DNA of 64,000 nt from Amycolatopsis albispora (GCF_003312875.1 NZ_CP015163.1:6262001-6326000); one strand, 5' to 3'; shown: positions 25,524-40,060, counted from the first letter of the stretch. Notes: a model not told the origin generated them from the letters alone. Translations and numbers: made by a program.

Positions 25524-26415
25524 GGCACCACACCACCTTCGTCCGAGAACACTCTCCACGGCGAAGAGTCATCCCCGGAGATACCCGACGGTTCACCACA
25601 GCAAACCTGAGCGGTGTCCACGCTAGGTGCCGTGTCGTTCCCTGGGCCGACTTCCACTCGACCAGCTCACTGACCCAGCGGCGCCCAGGCACGGCGTGGG
25701 CGGTGTTTCCATCGCAACCCAGCGGCGTGCCCGGCAACGCTGCCAGGTGACGAGGCGATCCGCGAGTCGGTTGCGCGCTGGAGTGGGCTCGCACTCGCCG
25801 GACAGCCTGATGGCGATGAGGTTGCATCCCCTCACCACGGTCTATGGATGTTGTGTCGTCGCGCGCCTGGTGGAGTTCGGGTTGCGCGTGCCGCCTGGTC
25901 GTGTCAGGGGCCGTGGCCTTCTGAACCTGGCTCGCCGCCGTCCGGGTCGGTGGTTGTTCGCGCCGGACGCGGCCGTTGCCTGCGAGGTATGACGGTGCGG
26001 CCAGGGCCTGGGCACGGCTGGGGTGGACGTCGAACGTGGTGGTCAGGTCGAGCAGGGTCAGCGGCAGGAGCACCGGCCGGTGGGTGGCGACGACCCGGAA
26101 CGCGATCCGGCGCTGGTGGGCGTGCTCGCGGGCCTGCAGGAGCGCGGTGATGCCAGCGGCGCCCAGGAACCGCACGTCGGTGAGGTCCGTGACGAGCACG
26201 GTGTGCCGGGAGCCGGTTAGGGCGTGGGTGAGTCGGCTCCGCAGTTGGGGCGCGGTGAGGAGATCCAGCTCGCCGTGAACCTCGGCGAGCAGCGCGCTGG
26301 GTGTGGGGCTGCTCAGCGCGACCCGGAACGCGGGACACGTGCCGTGGCTGGCGTGCGCGTGGTCCGGGTGGTCGGGCTCACCGGCGCCGGGCGGCCGAAT
26401 GAGGCGGTCGGTCAT
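25360..26415 (-). CDS. STAS-domain protein with unexplained long tail
   Basis: From the ATG at 26415, residues 30-140 are a STAS domain (LAEVHGELDLLTAPQLRSRL, VTDLTDVRFLGAAGI). The usual phosphorylatable Ser is Ala. After about residue 150 the frame becomes arginine-rich and protein-unlike. It runs on to 25360, overlapping the start of the ATPase gene in another frame. A lost stop or frameshift near 25960 is likely, so the real end is uncertain. Confidence 0.6.
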   Translation of the reverse strand: MTDRLIRPPGAGEPDHPDHAHASHGTCPAFRVALSSPTPSALLAEVHGELDLLTAPQLRSRLTHALTGSRHTVLVTDLTDVRFLGAAGITALLQAREHAHQRRIAFRVVATHRPVLLPLTLLDLTTTFDVHPSRAQALAAPSYLAGNGRVRREQPPTRTAASQVQKATAPDTTRRHAQPELHQARDDTTSIDRGEGMQPHRHQAVRRVRAHSSAQPTRGSPRHLAALPGTPLGCDGNTAHAVPGRRWVSELVEWKSAQGTTRHLAWTPLRFAVVNRRVSPGMTLRRGECSRTKVVWCHVHPGVGDGRQHLDSARRELRPRYDTDQARASAGPRLGGRPRRRGRRGRRSGGR

Positions 26416-26905
26416 GACACGCCCCAGGGAGGTCGACTGGAACGTCGCGGCGGCAGCGGGTGGGCAGGGAACACGGCCAGACCTCCGTCTCGCGATGCGG
26501 CGGAGGGGACGCCGGCCGTGGCCCGCGCCGAAGTCGTGCGGTGCGCGAGCCGTCGCAGGTGCGGATGGGCCTGGTTGTCCTGCTCCACCTGAGTGGGTTT
26601 GCAGCACGTCCCGGCTGACTGCACAACCGCGAGCTGACCGACATGCTAGTGACGGCGCTGCCCGGTTTCCAGAGGGCGAAGCACTGTCGGGGAGGCGGCG
26701 CGCTGGACAGGGTTGCGGTCGGCGCGGGCGGTGCCAAGACTTGGGGTCGTCGGGGGCGACCTCGATACTTCGGTACGGTCATCGACGGTCGGTGTTCAGC
26801 AGCGCAGCATCGGATGCGATGAAGGTCGCCTCCGGCGCTCCCGCGGCAGGCCGGGGTTGAGTCCGCGCGACCGTGGCCGTTGCCGCGACAAAGGGGTTTG
26901 TGCGC
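26416..26905. other. Divergent intergenic region, no gene seen
   Basis: This lies between the leftward STAS gene and the rightward GAF-ANTAR gene. Open frames are short and shadow-like. AAAGGGG before 26906 is the ribosome binding site of the next gene. Confidence 0.45.
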
Positions 26906-27694
26906 ATGACCGGCGAAACCGAGCTGCTGACCATCTCCCAGGAGCTGGCCGAGGTGTCGCGGCTGGTCGAGGACGACGACGTGACGGGCGCGCTGGGACG
27001 CTTTGCCGAGCGGGTGCTGCGCACCGTGCCGGGCTGCGCGGCGGTCACCGTCACCATGACCGGCGCGCGGGCCGAGCAAGCGGACGTGGTGGCGGCCTGC
27101 GCGACGCCGGGTGCAGCGGCGCCCACGCAGGACATGCTGACCGGTGACGGCCCGCTCGTGGAAGCGTTGCGGTATCGCGAACCTCGCCGGGTGGACGACA
27201 CGCACACCGATCAGCGGTGGCCGCGGTTCAGCGCGCGTCTGGCCGAGCACGGCTATCGCAGTGTCCTGGTGTTGCCGGTGCCGACCCGCCGCTGCGGCGG
27301 ATCGGGCGGGTCGGCGGTGCTGACGGTGTTCTCCGACGAGCCGCACCGATTCGACGAGACCGTCCACGACGTCGCGCTGCTGCTGACGGTGCACGCCGGC
27401 GTGGTGTTCGACAACGCGCAACTGTTCCACGACAGCCGCCGCCTGGTGGACCACCTCAAGGTGGCGCTGGAGACCCGGCAGACGATCGGACAGGCCCAGG
27501 GCCTGCTGATGCGCCACTTCGGCTGCGACGCCCAAGGCGGGTTCCACTTGCTCAAGGGAGCCTCGCAGAACACCAACACCAAACTCCGGGACGTCGCCGA
27601 GATGCTGGTCTCCGCCCACGAACAGGACACCTTCGACAGCGCCCTGACCAAGTTCCGGCTTGACGCCACCACCGCGGGAGCCGCGACGAGCTAG
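26906..27694 (+). CDS. GAF-ANTAR transcription antitermination regulator
   Basis: I start at the ATG at 26906 after AAAGGGG, giving 262 residues; an upstream GTG is possible. A GAF domain occupies residues 20-180, followed by an ANTAR domain (ETRQTIGQAQGLLMRHFGCD, FHLLKGASQNTNTKLRDVAE). It shares its plan with the 19693 gene but is a distant relative. It converges on an Hsp20 gene, with a strong terminator between them. Confidence 0.9.
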   Translation: MTGETELLTISQELAEVSRLVEDDDVTGALGRFAERVLRTVPGCAAVTVTMTGARAEQADVVAACATPGAAAPTQDMLTGDGPLVEALRYREPRRVDDTHTDQRWPRFSARLAEHGYRSVLVLPVPTRRCGGSGGSAVLTVFSDEPHRFDETVHDVALLLTVHAGVVFDNAQLFHDSRRLVDHLKVALETRQTIGQAQGLLMRHFGCDAQGGFHLLKGASQNTNTKLRDVAEMLVSAHEQDTFDSALTKFRLDATTAGAATS

Positions 27695-27717
27695 CAGCCC
27701 GGTTTCTCACAGCCACA

Positions 27718-27777
27718 GCAACGCCCGCGCCACCGACCCGCGGCTGTGCTAGGCGGGGCAGGTGGCGCGGGCATTGC
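27718..27777. terminator. Bidirectional terminator between GAF-ANTAR and Hsp20 genes
   Basis: The 17-base arms at 27718-27734 and 27761-27777 match at 16 of 17 positions (GCCCGCGCCACC against GGTGGCGCGGGC) around a 26-base loop. It lies exactly between two convergent genes. Confidence 0.75.
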
Positions 27778-27798
27778 CGGTGGACTGCCTGGGGATGG

Positions 27799-28254
27799 TC
27801 ACTTGCCGCTGATCGCGATGCGGCGCGGCTTGGCCGCCTCGGTCTTGGGCACACGGACGGTCAGCACGCCCTCGTCGAGGGTGGCCTCGATCTTGTCGGC
27901 GTTCACGTCCTGCGGCAGGGTCACCCGGTAGGCGAACTGGCCGGTGCGGCGGGTGCGGTGCCTAAACCAGCCCTGCCGCTCCTTCTCCTTGACCTCACCG
28001 TTGATGGCCAGCTCGGTGCCGACCACGTCGATGGTGATGTCGTCGCGCTTGATCCCGGGCAGCTCGACCTCGACCAGGTAGGCGTCCTCGGTCTCAGTCA
28101 CGTCGGCCAGCGGCGACCAGGCCCGCACGCCCTCGTCGAGGCGACCGGCCACCGAGTCCATCCAGCGGCCCATCTGACTGTAGAGGTCCTCGAACTCCCG
28201 GAACGGGTCCCAGTGCCGCAGCGAGCTCGACGATCGCACAGCAGGCAGCGTCAT
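27799..28254 (-). CDS. Hsp20-type small heat shock protein
   Basis: This 151-residue protein starts at the ATG with GGAGGTGAG upstream. It belongs to a different Hsp20 subgroup from the other two (WDPFREFEDLYSQMGRWMDS at the N-terminus). The alpha-crystallin domain covers residues 45-145, with VEVELPGIKRDDITIDV and GVLTVRVPKTEAAKPRRIAI. Its upstream region holds a HAIR element and a perfect CRP-type box, so it appears doubly regulated. Confidence 0.94.
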   Translation of the reverse strand: MTLPAVRSSSSLRHWDPFREFEDLYSQMGRWMDSVAGRLDEGVRAWSPLADVTETEDAYLVEVELPGIKRDDITIDVVGTELAINGEVKEKERQGWFRHRTRRTGQFAYRVTLPQDVNADKIEATLDEGVLTVRVPKTEAAKPRRIAISGK

Positions 28255-28365
28255 GGCTCTCACCTCCACAACTCGATCACGTGTCGTTACCGCGTCCGCC
28301 AGAACCTGTCGCCCCGGCGGCCGGACATCCACCACGACGAACATGAGCCACCTCTTGTTCCCGAA

Positions 28366-28386
28366 GTTGAGCCTATCCGACTCAAG
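28366..28386 (-). promoter_or_regulatory. HAIR element (HspR operator) upstream of Hsp20
   Basis: On the minus strand the sequence is CTTGAGT, seven bases, GCTCAAC. The HAIR consensus is CTTGAGT-N7-ACTCAAG, so one half is perfect and the other matches 5 of 7 with correct spacing. An HspR-like regulator is encoded at 23509. Confidence 0.72.
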
Positions 28387-28391
28387 ATTTA

Positions 28392-28407
28392 TGTGATCTG
28401 AGTCACA
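28392..28407. promoter_or_regulatory. Perfect CRP-type box upstream of Hsp20
   Basis: TGTGATCTGAGTCACA matches TGTGA-N6-TCACA exactly. It is six bases from the HAIR element and about 140 bases from the Hsp20 start, on the shared upstream region with the 28521 gene. Confidence 0.65.
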
Positions 28408-28520
28408 AACACGGGTGGTGTCGGGAACACGGGATGGAGTCGTGCACGTCTTGTTGGGTGAACGACGGCCAACTCATCCCGCTCTGCTCGCGGACGCCAG
28501 GATGGGAGGTGGTGTTCGGG

Positions 28521-29159
28521 ATGGCGAGTGCACCGACGTTCGTATCGACGCCCGCGCCGAGCACCGGGCACGGCGCCCGGCCAGCGCGCACCGGCACGAA
28601 CCGGCTCATGCCGCAGGCGTGCACGCGTGACCGTGGGACCAGTGCCAGCGGGGTGCCCGCCGGGCGCGTGCTGGCCGACTCCGGCGACGGCGTATGGATT
28701 CTGCGTCCGAGCGCGGAGCAGGCCGAGCGCCTGGCCCGGCACCTGCCGCGGTGGCTGGCCCGGCTGCGCACCGGCGGCGCCCGGCAGGTCGTGATCGACC
28801 TGCACCGGGTCCGACGCCTGGACTTCACCGGCTTCGGGCTGCTGCTGCGCCTGCTCCGTGACGTGCTCAGGGTTCCGGTGGTGATCACCGAGGCAGCCGG
28901 GCACGTCGCGGCGACGTTGAACCAGCTCGACCTGCTCGCCGACGCCCAGCTGGTGCCGGCCCCGCATCGACCGCCCCGGACCAGCGCTCCCACCGCGCCC
29001 TGGCCCACACCGGACGGTGCGCACCGCGCGCCACGCCGACTGCCTGGTGAGCGGGTGCTCCATCCCGGCGGTGCGGCGCACGGCAGCAACCCCAGCCGCA
29101 CGGCGCGCAGCAGGCACGGCGACCGACACCGGCACCGCAGTCCCGTGGCATCCCGCTAG
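28521..29159 (+). CDS. STAS-like domain protein
   Basis: I start this 212-residue protein at the ATG with GGGAGG about ten bases upstream. A STAS-like domain covers residues 45-135 (VVIDLHRVRRLDFTGFGLLL), with Thr where a phosphorylatable Ser usually sits. Flanking regions are low-complexity, and the C-terminal 70 residues are rich in Arg, Pro and His. It is divergent from the Hsp20 gene and may share its control region. Confidence 0.68.
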   Translation: MASAPTFVSTPAPSTGHGARPARTGTNRLMPQACTRDRGTSASGVPAGRVLADSGDGVWILRPSAEQAERLARHLPRWLARLRTGGARQVVIDLHRVRRLDFTGFGLLLRLLRDVLRVPVVITEAAGHVAATLNQLDLLADAQLVPAPHRPPRTSAPTAPWPTPDGAHRAPRRLPGERVLHPGGAAHGSNPSRTARSRHGDRHRHRSPVASR

Positions 29160-29179
29160 GTGCAGCATCCGCACCAGCC

Positions 29180-29204
29180 GACAGGGCGACCCCGTCGACC
29201 TGTC
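29180..29204 (+). terminator. Strong hairpin after the STAS-like gene
   Basis: GACAGGGCGAC and GTCGACCTGTC form an 11-base stem with one mismatch around a CCC loop, 20 bases past the stop. It separates this gene from the chaperone operon. Confidence 0.65.
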
Positions 29205-29364
29205 CGCGGCGGTGACCGCAAGCCCGGTTGGTGCGAGCCGCGGCGGGTATGCGGGTGGTTGGCCGGTGATTTCTCTCCCGCTACGCGCGGCATGCGTGTA
29301 GTAGCGCTCGTGGGGCGGAGAGACCCATCGAAGGCGAGTTCACAACAGCAGGGAGGCGGAAGCA

Positions 29365-29838
29365 ATGGCTCGATTGGCTCAGGTGACCAGCTCCCGTAAC
29401 CGGGAGGTCGTGGCGGGGTTCGACAACTACGCCGACGCGGAACGCGCGGTGGACTCGTTGTCCGACAAGGGTTTCCCGGTCGAGCACACCACCATCAGCG
29501 GAGTGGGCCTGCGCCTGGTGGAAGACGTGCTGGGCCGGCTGACATATCCGAAGGCAGCCGGGCTGGGCGCCCTCAACGGGCTGTGGATCGGGCTGCTGTT
29601 CGGCGTGTTCCTGGCGCTGTTCACCACCAACGCGGTCGCGTGGTTCGCGGTGATCTTGTGGGCGCTGCTGTGGGGCGCGGTGGTCGGCGCCGTGGCGGCC
29701 CTGATCTGGCACGCGCTCTCCGGTGGCCGCCGGGACTTCCTCTCGGCCAGCCAGCTGATCGCCGACCGCTACGAGGTGCTGGTCGACCCCGCGCACGCCG
29801 AACGCGCCCGCGAACTGCTGCAGACCAGCCAGTCCTGA
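29365..29838 (+). CDS. General stress protein 17M-like membrane protein
   Basis: This is a 157-residue protein. The N-terminal domain (EVVAGFDNYADAERAVDSLS, FPVEHTTISGVGLRLV) matches the YflT/general stress protein 17M domain. Two long hydrophobic segments follow (residues 66-110), and a C-terminal part resembles the other half of such domains (YEVLVDPAHAERARELL). It is predicted to be in the membrane; function unknown. It lies 23 bases before dnaK and probably leads the chaperone operon. Confidence 0.85.
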   Translation: MARLAQVTSSRNREVVAGFDNYADAERAVDSLSDKGFPVEHTTISGVGLRLVEDVLGRLTYPKAAGLGALNGLWIGLLFGVFLALFTTNAVAWFAVILWALLWGAVVGAVAALIWHALSGGRRDFLSASQLIADRYEVLVDPAHAERARELLQTSQS

Positions 29839-29861
29839 TCACGTGAGGGGAGGCGCTTCTC

Positions 29862-31745
<1,884 letters not shown>

Positions 31746-31759
31746 GAGGAGGGCACGCC

Positions 31760-32410
31760 ATGGCCGAGGACCGCATCCGCTCCGGCCCCGGCGAGCACCT
31801 CGACCCCGGCGGCCGAGCGACGGTCGGCGAGCAGCAGCCGCGGGAGGAGCGGTTCGTGCGGGAGCGGGCCGAGCCGCCCGCTCCCGAAACCGACCCGGCC
31901 GCCCCGGCCGACCAGGCCGAGCCCGAGGACGAGGTGGCTCGGCTGCGGGCACAAGTGGCCGAGCTGGAAGACCGGTGGCGGCGTACCGCCGCGGAGCTGG
32001 ACAACCTGCGCAAGCGGGTAGCCCGAGACAGCGAACGGCAACGCCTTGACGAGCGCGGCCGGGTGGCCGCGGCCTGGCTGCCGGTCGTGGACAACCTCGA
32101 CCTCGCCCTGACCCACGCCGACGCCGACCCCGGCTCGATCGTGCAGGGCATCCGCGCGGTCCGCGACCAGGCCCTGACGGTGCTGGCCGGACTGGGCTAC
32201 CCACGCCGCGACGACCACGGCGTGGCGTTCGACCCGACCCGGCACGAGGCCGTGTCCACCCGCGCGGACACCGAGGCCAAGCCCGGCACCGTGGTCGAGG
32301 TACTGCGCCCCGGCTACGGTGACGCCGACCGGCAACTACGTCCGGCGACGGTCGTGGTCGCCGCCCGCGCCGCCGATGACGGATCCCGAGACGAGCGGGA
32401 CAGGGGGTGA
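31760..32410 (+). CDS. grpE: GrpE nucleotide-exchange factor
   Basis: I start this 216-residue protein at the ATG preceded by GAGGAGGG, 14 bases after dnaK. An acidic, proline-rich N-terminus is followed by the long helix (EVARLRAQVAELEDRWRRTA, ELDNLRKRVARD). The beta domain ends in HEAVSTRADTEAKPGTVVEV. GrpE releases ADP from DnaK. It serves the DnaK encoded immediately upstream. Confidence 0.94.
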   Translation: MAEDRIRSGPGEHLDPGGRATVGEQQPREERFVRERAEPPAPETDPAAPADQAEPEDEVARLRAQVAELEDRWRRTAAELDNLRKRVARDSERQRLDERGRVAAAWLPVVDNLDLALTHADADPGSIVQGIRAVRDQALTVLAGLGYPRRDDHGVAFDPTRHEAVSTRADTEAKPGTVVEVLRPGYGDADRQLRPATVVVAARAADDGSRDERDRG

Positions 32411-33762
<1,352 letters not shown>

Positions 33763-33765
33763 CCC

Positions 33766-36435
<2,670 letters not shown>

Positions 36436-36471
36436 CCCACAACACCAGACGACAACGGGAGGTGAATCCTC

Positions 36472-37425
36472 ATGGTGCGGCGCTACACCAACGCGCTCAA
36501 GACCGCGCTGCTGCTCGGTGTGCTCACCGCGCTCATCCTCACCATCGGCTACGCGCTCGGCGGCAGCACCGGACTCATCGTGGCCACCGTGCTGTCGCTG
36601 GTGATGAACGGGGCCGCCTACTTCTACTCCGACACGATCGCGTTGCACGCCATGGCCGCCCGCCCGGTCAACGAAGCGCAGGCACCCGAGCTGCATGCGA
36701 TGGTGCGCGAGCTGGCCACCAGTGCCGGCCAGCCGATGCCGCGGCTGTATGTCAGCCCCATCGCCCAGCCCAACGCGTTCGCCACCGGCCGCAGTCCCCG
36801 CCACGCCGCGGTCTGCGTTACCGACGGCATCCTGCGTCTGCTCACCCCACGCGAGCTGCGCGCGGTCCTGGGCCACGAACTGTCCCACGTGTACAACCGG
36901 GACATCCTCACCTCCAGCGTCGCCGCCGCCCTGGCCGGGATCCTCACCAGCCTGGCCAACCTCGCCCTGTTCCTGCCCATCGGCTCGTCCACCGAGGACG
37001 ACGACGGACCCCACCCGGTGGCCGCGCTGCTGATGCTGATCCTCGCCCCCGTCGCGGCCGGGCTGATCCAGCTCGCCATCAGCCGCAGCCGCGAATACCA
37101 AGCCGATGTCGACGGCGCGGATCTCTCCGGCGACCCGCTCGCTCTAGCAAGCGCCCTGCAGAAGATCGACCAGTGGACACGGCGGCTGCCGCTGCCCGCC
37201 GACGCTCCACACGCCGCCTACGCCCACCTCATGATCGCTCACCCGCTCAGCGACGACGGGGTGGCGGCGCTGTTCAGCACCCACCCGCCGACCGCCGAGC
37301 GCATCCGCCGCCTGCGGCAGCTAGCCAGCCAGGTAGCGGCCGGCCCGTCGGGTCCAGCGCGCCCCGCGCCCCGGTCGAGTTGGGCGGGTGCACTGGCCCC
37401 CACGATGAGGAGCCTCGCGCGATGA
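36472..37425 (+). CDS. htpX: HtpX-like M48 membrane metalloprotease
   Basis: This 317-residue inner-membrane protease degrades misfolded membrane proteins in better-studied bacteria. Two N-terminal transmembrane helices (about 10-30 and 36-52) precede the zinc motif HELSH near residue 135. Further hydrophobic segments lie at about 146-170 and 183-203, and SREYQADVDGADLSGDP holds the third zinc ligand Glu. GGGAGGTGA precedes the ATG. Its stop overlaps the next gene (ATGA), making it part of the chaperone operon. Confidence 0.93.
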   Translation: MVRRYTNALKTALLLGVLTALILTIGYALGGSTGLIVATVLSLVMNGAAYFYSDTIALHAMAARPVNEAQAPELHAMVRELATSAGQPMPRLYVSPIAQPNAFATGRSPRHAAVCVTDGILRLLTPRELRAVLGHELSHVYNRDILTSSVAAALAGILTSLANLALFLPIGSSTEDDDGPHPVAALLMLILAPVAAGLIQLAISRSREYQADVDGADLSGDPLALASALQKIDQWTRRLPLPADAPHAAYAHLMIAHPLSDDGVAALFSTHPPTAERIRRLRQLASQVAAGPSGPARPAPRSSWAGALAPTMRSLAR

Positions 37426-38456
37426 ACAGCACAGTTAGCCCTCGAACGGCGCGGATCTGCGGTGCAGTCGCGGCGGCGGCCATTGCGCTGTCAGCCTGCA
37501 CGACCGGATCGAGCAATCCCGCCCAGCCGAACGCCACCACCACCACCCCGGCCCCCGCGGGGCCAGGGGCCGGGTACGCCGACGTGGTCGACCGGGTCAG
37601 CCCCAGCGTGGTCACCGTCCAGGCAGGCCAGGACCTGGGCAGCGGGGTCGTCCTGCGCCCGGACGTCGTGGTCACCAACCAGCACGTCGTGGGAACCCAG
37701 CGAGAGGTCACCATCGCCTACGCCGACGGCGCCCGCTCACCCGGCACCGTCCTGGCCACCGACACCATCACCGACCTCGCCGTCGTGCGCACCGACCGCA
37801 AGAACCTGCCCGTGCCGCAGTACCGCAACGACCTGCCCCGGCCCGGTGAACGAGCCCTGGCCATCGGCAGCCCCCTGGGCTTCGAGAACTCGGTCACCGC
37901 CGGCATCATCTCCGGGCTGCACCGCGAGATCCCCGGATCCGCCGGCCAAACCCAGTCCCTTGTGGACCTCATTCAAACCGACGCCTCGATCTCCCCCGGC
38001 AACTCCGGCGGTGCACTGCTCGACACGCAAGGCCGGGTCGTGGGCATCAACGAGGCATACATCCCACCCGCCGCAGGGGCGGTGTCTCTCGGGTTCGCCA
38101 TCCCCTCAGCCACCGTCACCGACATCGCCGACCAGCTGCTCACCAAGGGCACCGCGACCCACCCCTACCTCGGGATCTCACTCGGCCGGCTCACCCCCGA
38201 CATCCAACAAAAACTCGGCGTACACACCGACCACGGCGCACTCGTCCTCGGCATCGACCAAAGCGGTCCCGCCGCCGCCAGCGGCATCCGCACCGGCGAC
38301 GTCATCACCGAATTCGCCGGCACACCAATCCGCAGCGTCGAGGACCTCCTGGCTGCCCTCCGACACACCCAGCCAGGACAGAAGGTGCCGGCCACCCTCA
38401 TCCGCGCAGACACATCCCAATCCGTCACCCTGACCATCGGCTCGCGCACCGGCTGA
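37422..38456 (+). CDS. DegP/HtrA-like serine protease lipoprotein with PDZ domain
   Basis: This is a 344-residue exported protein. The signal sequence ends in a lipobox L-S-A-C with Cys26, so it should be anchored outside the membrane. The trypsin-like triad is His88 (TNQHVV), Asp118 (ITDLAVV) and Ser195 (GNSGGAL). A PDZ domain (about 255-340, PYLGISLGRL, GPAAASGIRTGDVI) follows. It is coupled to htpX by an ATGA overlap. It would handle damaged extracytoplasmic proteins and is the last gene of the island. Confidence 0.93.
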   Translation: MNSTVSPRTARICGAVAAAAIALSACTTGSSNPAQPNATTTTPAPAGPGAGYADVVDRVSPSVVTVQAGQDLGSGVVLRPDVVVTNQHVVGTQREVTIAYADGARSPGTVLATDTITDLAVVRTDRKNLPVPQYRNDLPRPGERALAIGSPLGFENSVTAGIISGLHREIPGSAGQTQSLVDLIQTDASISPGNSGGALLDTQGRVVGINEAYIPPAAGAVSLGFAIPSATVTDIADQLLTKGTATHPYLGISLGRLTPDIQQKLGVHTDHGALVLGIDQSGPAAASGIRTGDVITEFAGTPIRSVEDLLAALRHTQPGQKVPATLIRADTSQSVTLTIGSRTG

Positions 38457-38498
38457 GCACCCTCAGCACCCACGTTAATCGGTCCGAGCGGCGGCTGG

Positions 38499-38550
38499 GA
38501 ACGCCACCACCGCCCGACGAAACGGTTCAACACGCTGACTTGACAGGGAA
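38499..38550 (-). repeat. Right terminal inverted repeat of the stress island
   Basis: Read inward on the minus strand it begins TTCCCTGTCAAGTCAGCGTG and matches the left end (see 15784). It lies 43 bases beyond the last island gene. Confidence 0.75.
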
Positions 38551-38551
38551 G

Positions 38552-38556
38552 CGCAG
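38552..38556. repeat. Target-site duplication, right copy (CGCAG)
   Basis: Same five bases as at 15779-15783, one base outside the right terminal repeat. Confidence 0.72.
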
Positions 38557-39126
38557 CGGGGCGACCAGCCGTCCTCCGGGCGCGAGCTGTTGCCACCACT
38601 GCGCGGGAATGTCCCACGGCGAGACGGTGGCGATCATGCGGTCGTACGGGGCGTGGTCGGGATAGCCGAGCCCACCATCGCCGGTGATCACATGCACGTC
38701 GCCGTAGCCGGTGGCGGTCAGGGCCCGCTTGGCTTTCGCGGTGACGTCCGGGTCGATGTCGATCGTGGTCACCAGGTCCGCGCGGCCGGTCAACTGGGCA
38801 AGCAGGCAGGCGTTGTAGCCAGTTCCCGCGCCGATTTCCAGGATGCGGTTGCCGGGTTGGACGTGAAGCTGGTCGAGCATCGCCGCGACCAGCCACGGCG
38901 CCGACGCGCAGGACAACGACCGGCCATCCTGGAACCGGTGGGTGATCACCGCCTGCCACGGGTCGTAGGCAGTGGCCAGTGGGGCGTCGGGCACGAACTC
39001 ATGACGTGGTGTGTCCAGCAGGACCCGCGCGACCTCACTGAGCTGCGCGTATCCCGACTTGCGGACCTTGGCGACCATCTCCGCGCGCAGCGACCCCGGC
39101 GACACGGTGGTGGTATCGGTGCCCAT
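38552..39126 (-). pseudogene. Protein-L-isoaspartate-methyltransferase-like gene, 5' half
   Basis: The frame starts at 39126 and encodes the SAM-binding half of the methyltransferase: RHEFVPDAPLATAYDPWQ, motif I ILEIGAGTGYNA, motif II TTIDIDPDV and PYDRMIATVSPWDIP. It reaches GGRLVAPLR at the CTGCG. It then runs seven codons into the island terminal repeat before stopping at 38527. A 199-residue truncated protein could be made, but it lacks the C-terminal domain found at 15121-15783. Confidence 0.9.
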
Positions 39127-39524
39127 CGCTTCCCTTCTAGTTCAACGATCAACTATGTGGACGGCCATGGTCAGCATGGCCCGGTTACGACGCATCCAGA
39201 TATGAGACAGGGCGGACACCCTGGGTTGTTCGGGCAGAAATGCTCTCGACAGAGCGCGCCGCTAAGGCAGCACCTCCCTCTCGGCGCAGCCCGAGGTAGT
39301 CAACTGCGAATGGGCCATGTCATCAAGCGCGTTCGGGCAGTGCCGTGGAGGCGCGGTTGAGGCGTCACCAAGCTTGACCTGCATGAATATCGCGACTCGT
39401 CGCTGACGATTCCACCATTCGGGGCATCCAACCTCCGGGTCGTTCCTTCACAGGCCAGGACACGGCGGGCCTTGTCCCCCTGCAATGTCCGGGTCGGCTG
39501 CGACGTCGGCTTAGGCTGGGTCAG
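39127..39524. other. Intergenic stretch, no gene seen
   Basis: This lies between the leftward methyltransferase remnant and a rightward Nudix gene. I looked for a short FxLD-type precursor peptide, the usual partner of this methyltransferase class, and found none. No clear promoter was assigned. Confidence 0.45.
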
Positions 39525-40040
39525 GTGATTGACCAGTTGACCGTGGAAGCGGCGGTCGCGGACGCTCGCCTTGCCGCGATGGAGTTCGATGACGCCCAGA
39601 CGTGGCTCCACGCCCACCAGTCGCTGCTGAAGCCGCTCGCGGCCGAGGTCTGGGTCACCGACCCGACGTACAGCCACGTCTTGCTGGTACGGCACCGCGT
39701 GCGCGGATGGGTGCCGCCTGGCGGCAAGGTCGAGCCAGGCGAGACGCCGCGGGCAGCCGCAGCTCGTGAACTCGTGGAGGAGGCCGGCGTAGCGGGCGAG
39801 CTGCTGCCTATGCCGGCCGCGGTGGCTGTCCGCTCCTTCCGCGCCGACTGGGCGCCGACGCTGAGCCTGTCCTACGGCGCCGTCGTCGACCGCGACGTGC
39901 CGCTCGGCGGGGAGACTGGGCAGCCATCGAGGTGGGTTGACCTGGACGAGACGTGGGAGAGCGTGTTCCCCGAGGACCGCGAACGTATCCGCGCGTACGT
40001 ACGCCGATTGGCAGCGGGGAACGTGGTGGGGGCGCGCTGA
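39525..40040 (+). CDS. Nudix hydrolase
   Basis: This is a 171-residue protein with a complete Nudix box, GGKVEPGETPRAAAARELVE followed by EAGV (residues 66-89), so it should bind metal and hydrolyse a nucleoside-diphosphate-type substrate. The start is GTG and the N-terminal 40 residues are helical. It stands alone on the plus strand and converges with another Nudix gene 20 bases away. Substrate unknown. Confidence 0.88.
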   Translation: MIDQLTVEAAVADARLAAMEFDDAQTWLHAHQSLLKPLAAEVWVTDPTYSHVLLVRHRVRGWVPPGGKVEPGETPRAAAARELVEEAGVAGELLPMPAAVAVRSFRADWAPTLSLSYGAVVDRDVPLGGETGQPSRWVDLDETWESVFPEDRERIRAYVRRLAAGNVVGAR

Positions 40041-40060
40041 GACCCGTCGCCGGTGCACGG

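Noticed and set aside
39127..39524. FxLD-type lanthipeptide precursor gene next to the split methyltransferase
   Set aside because: No short frame with the expected FxLD leader and Cys/Ser/Thr-rich core was found on either strand.
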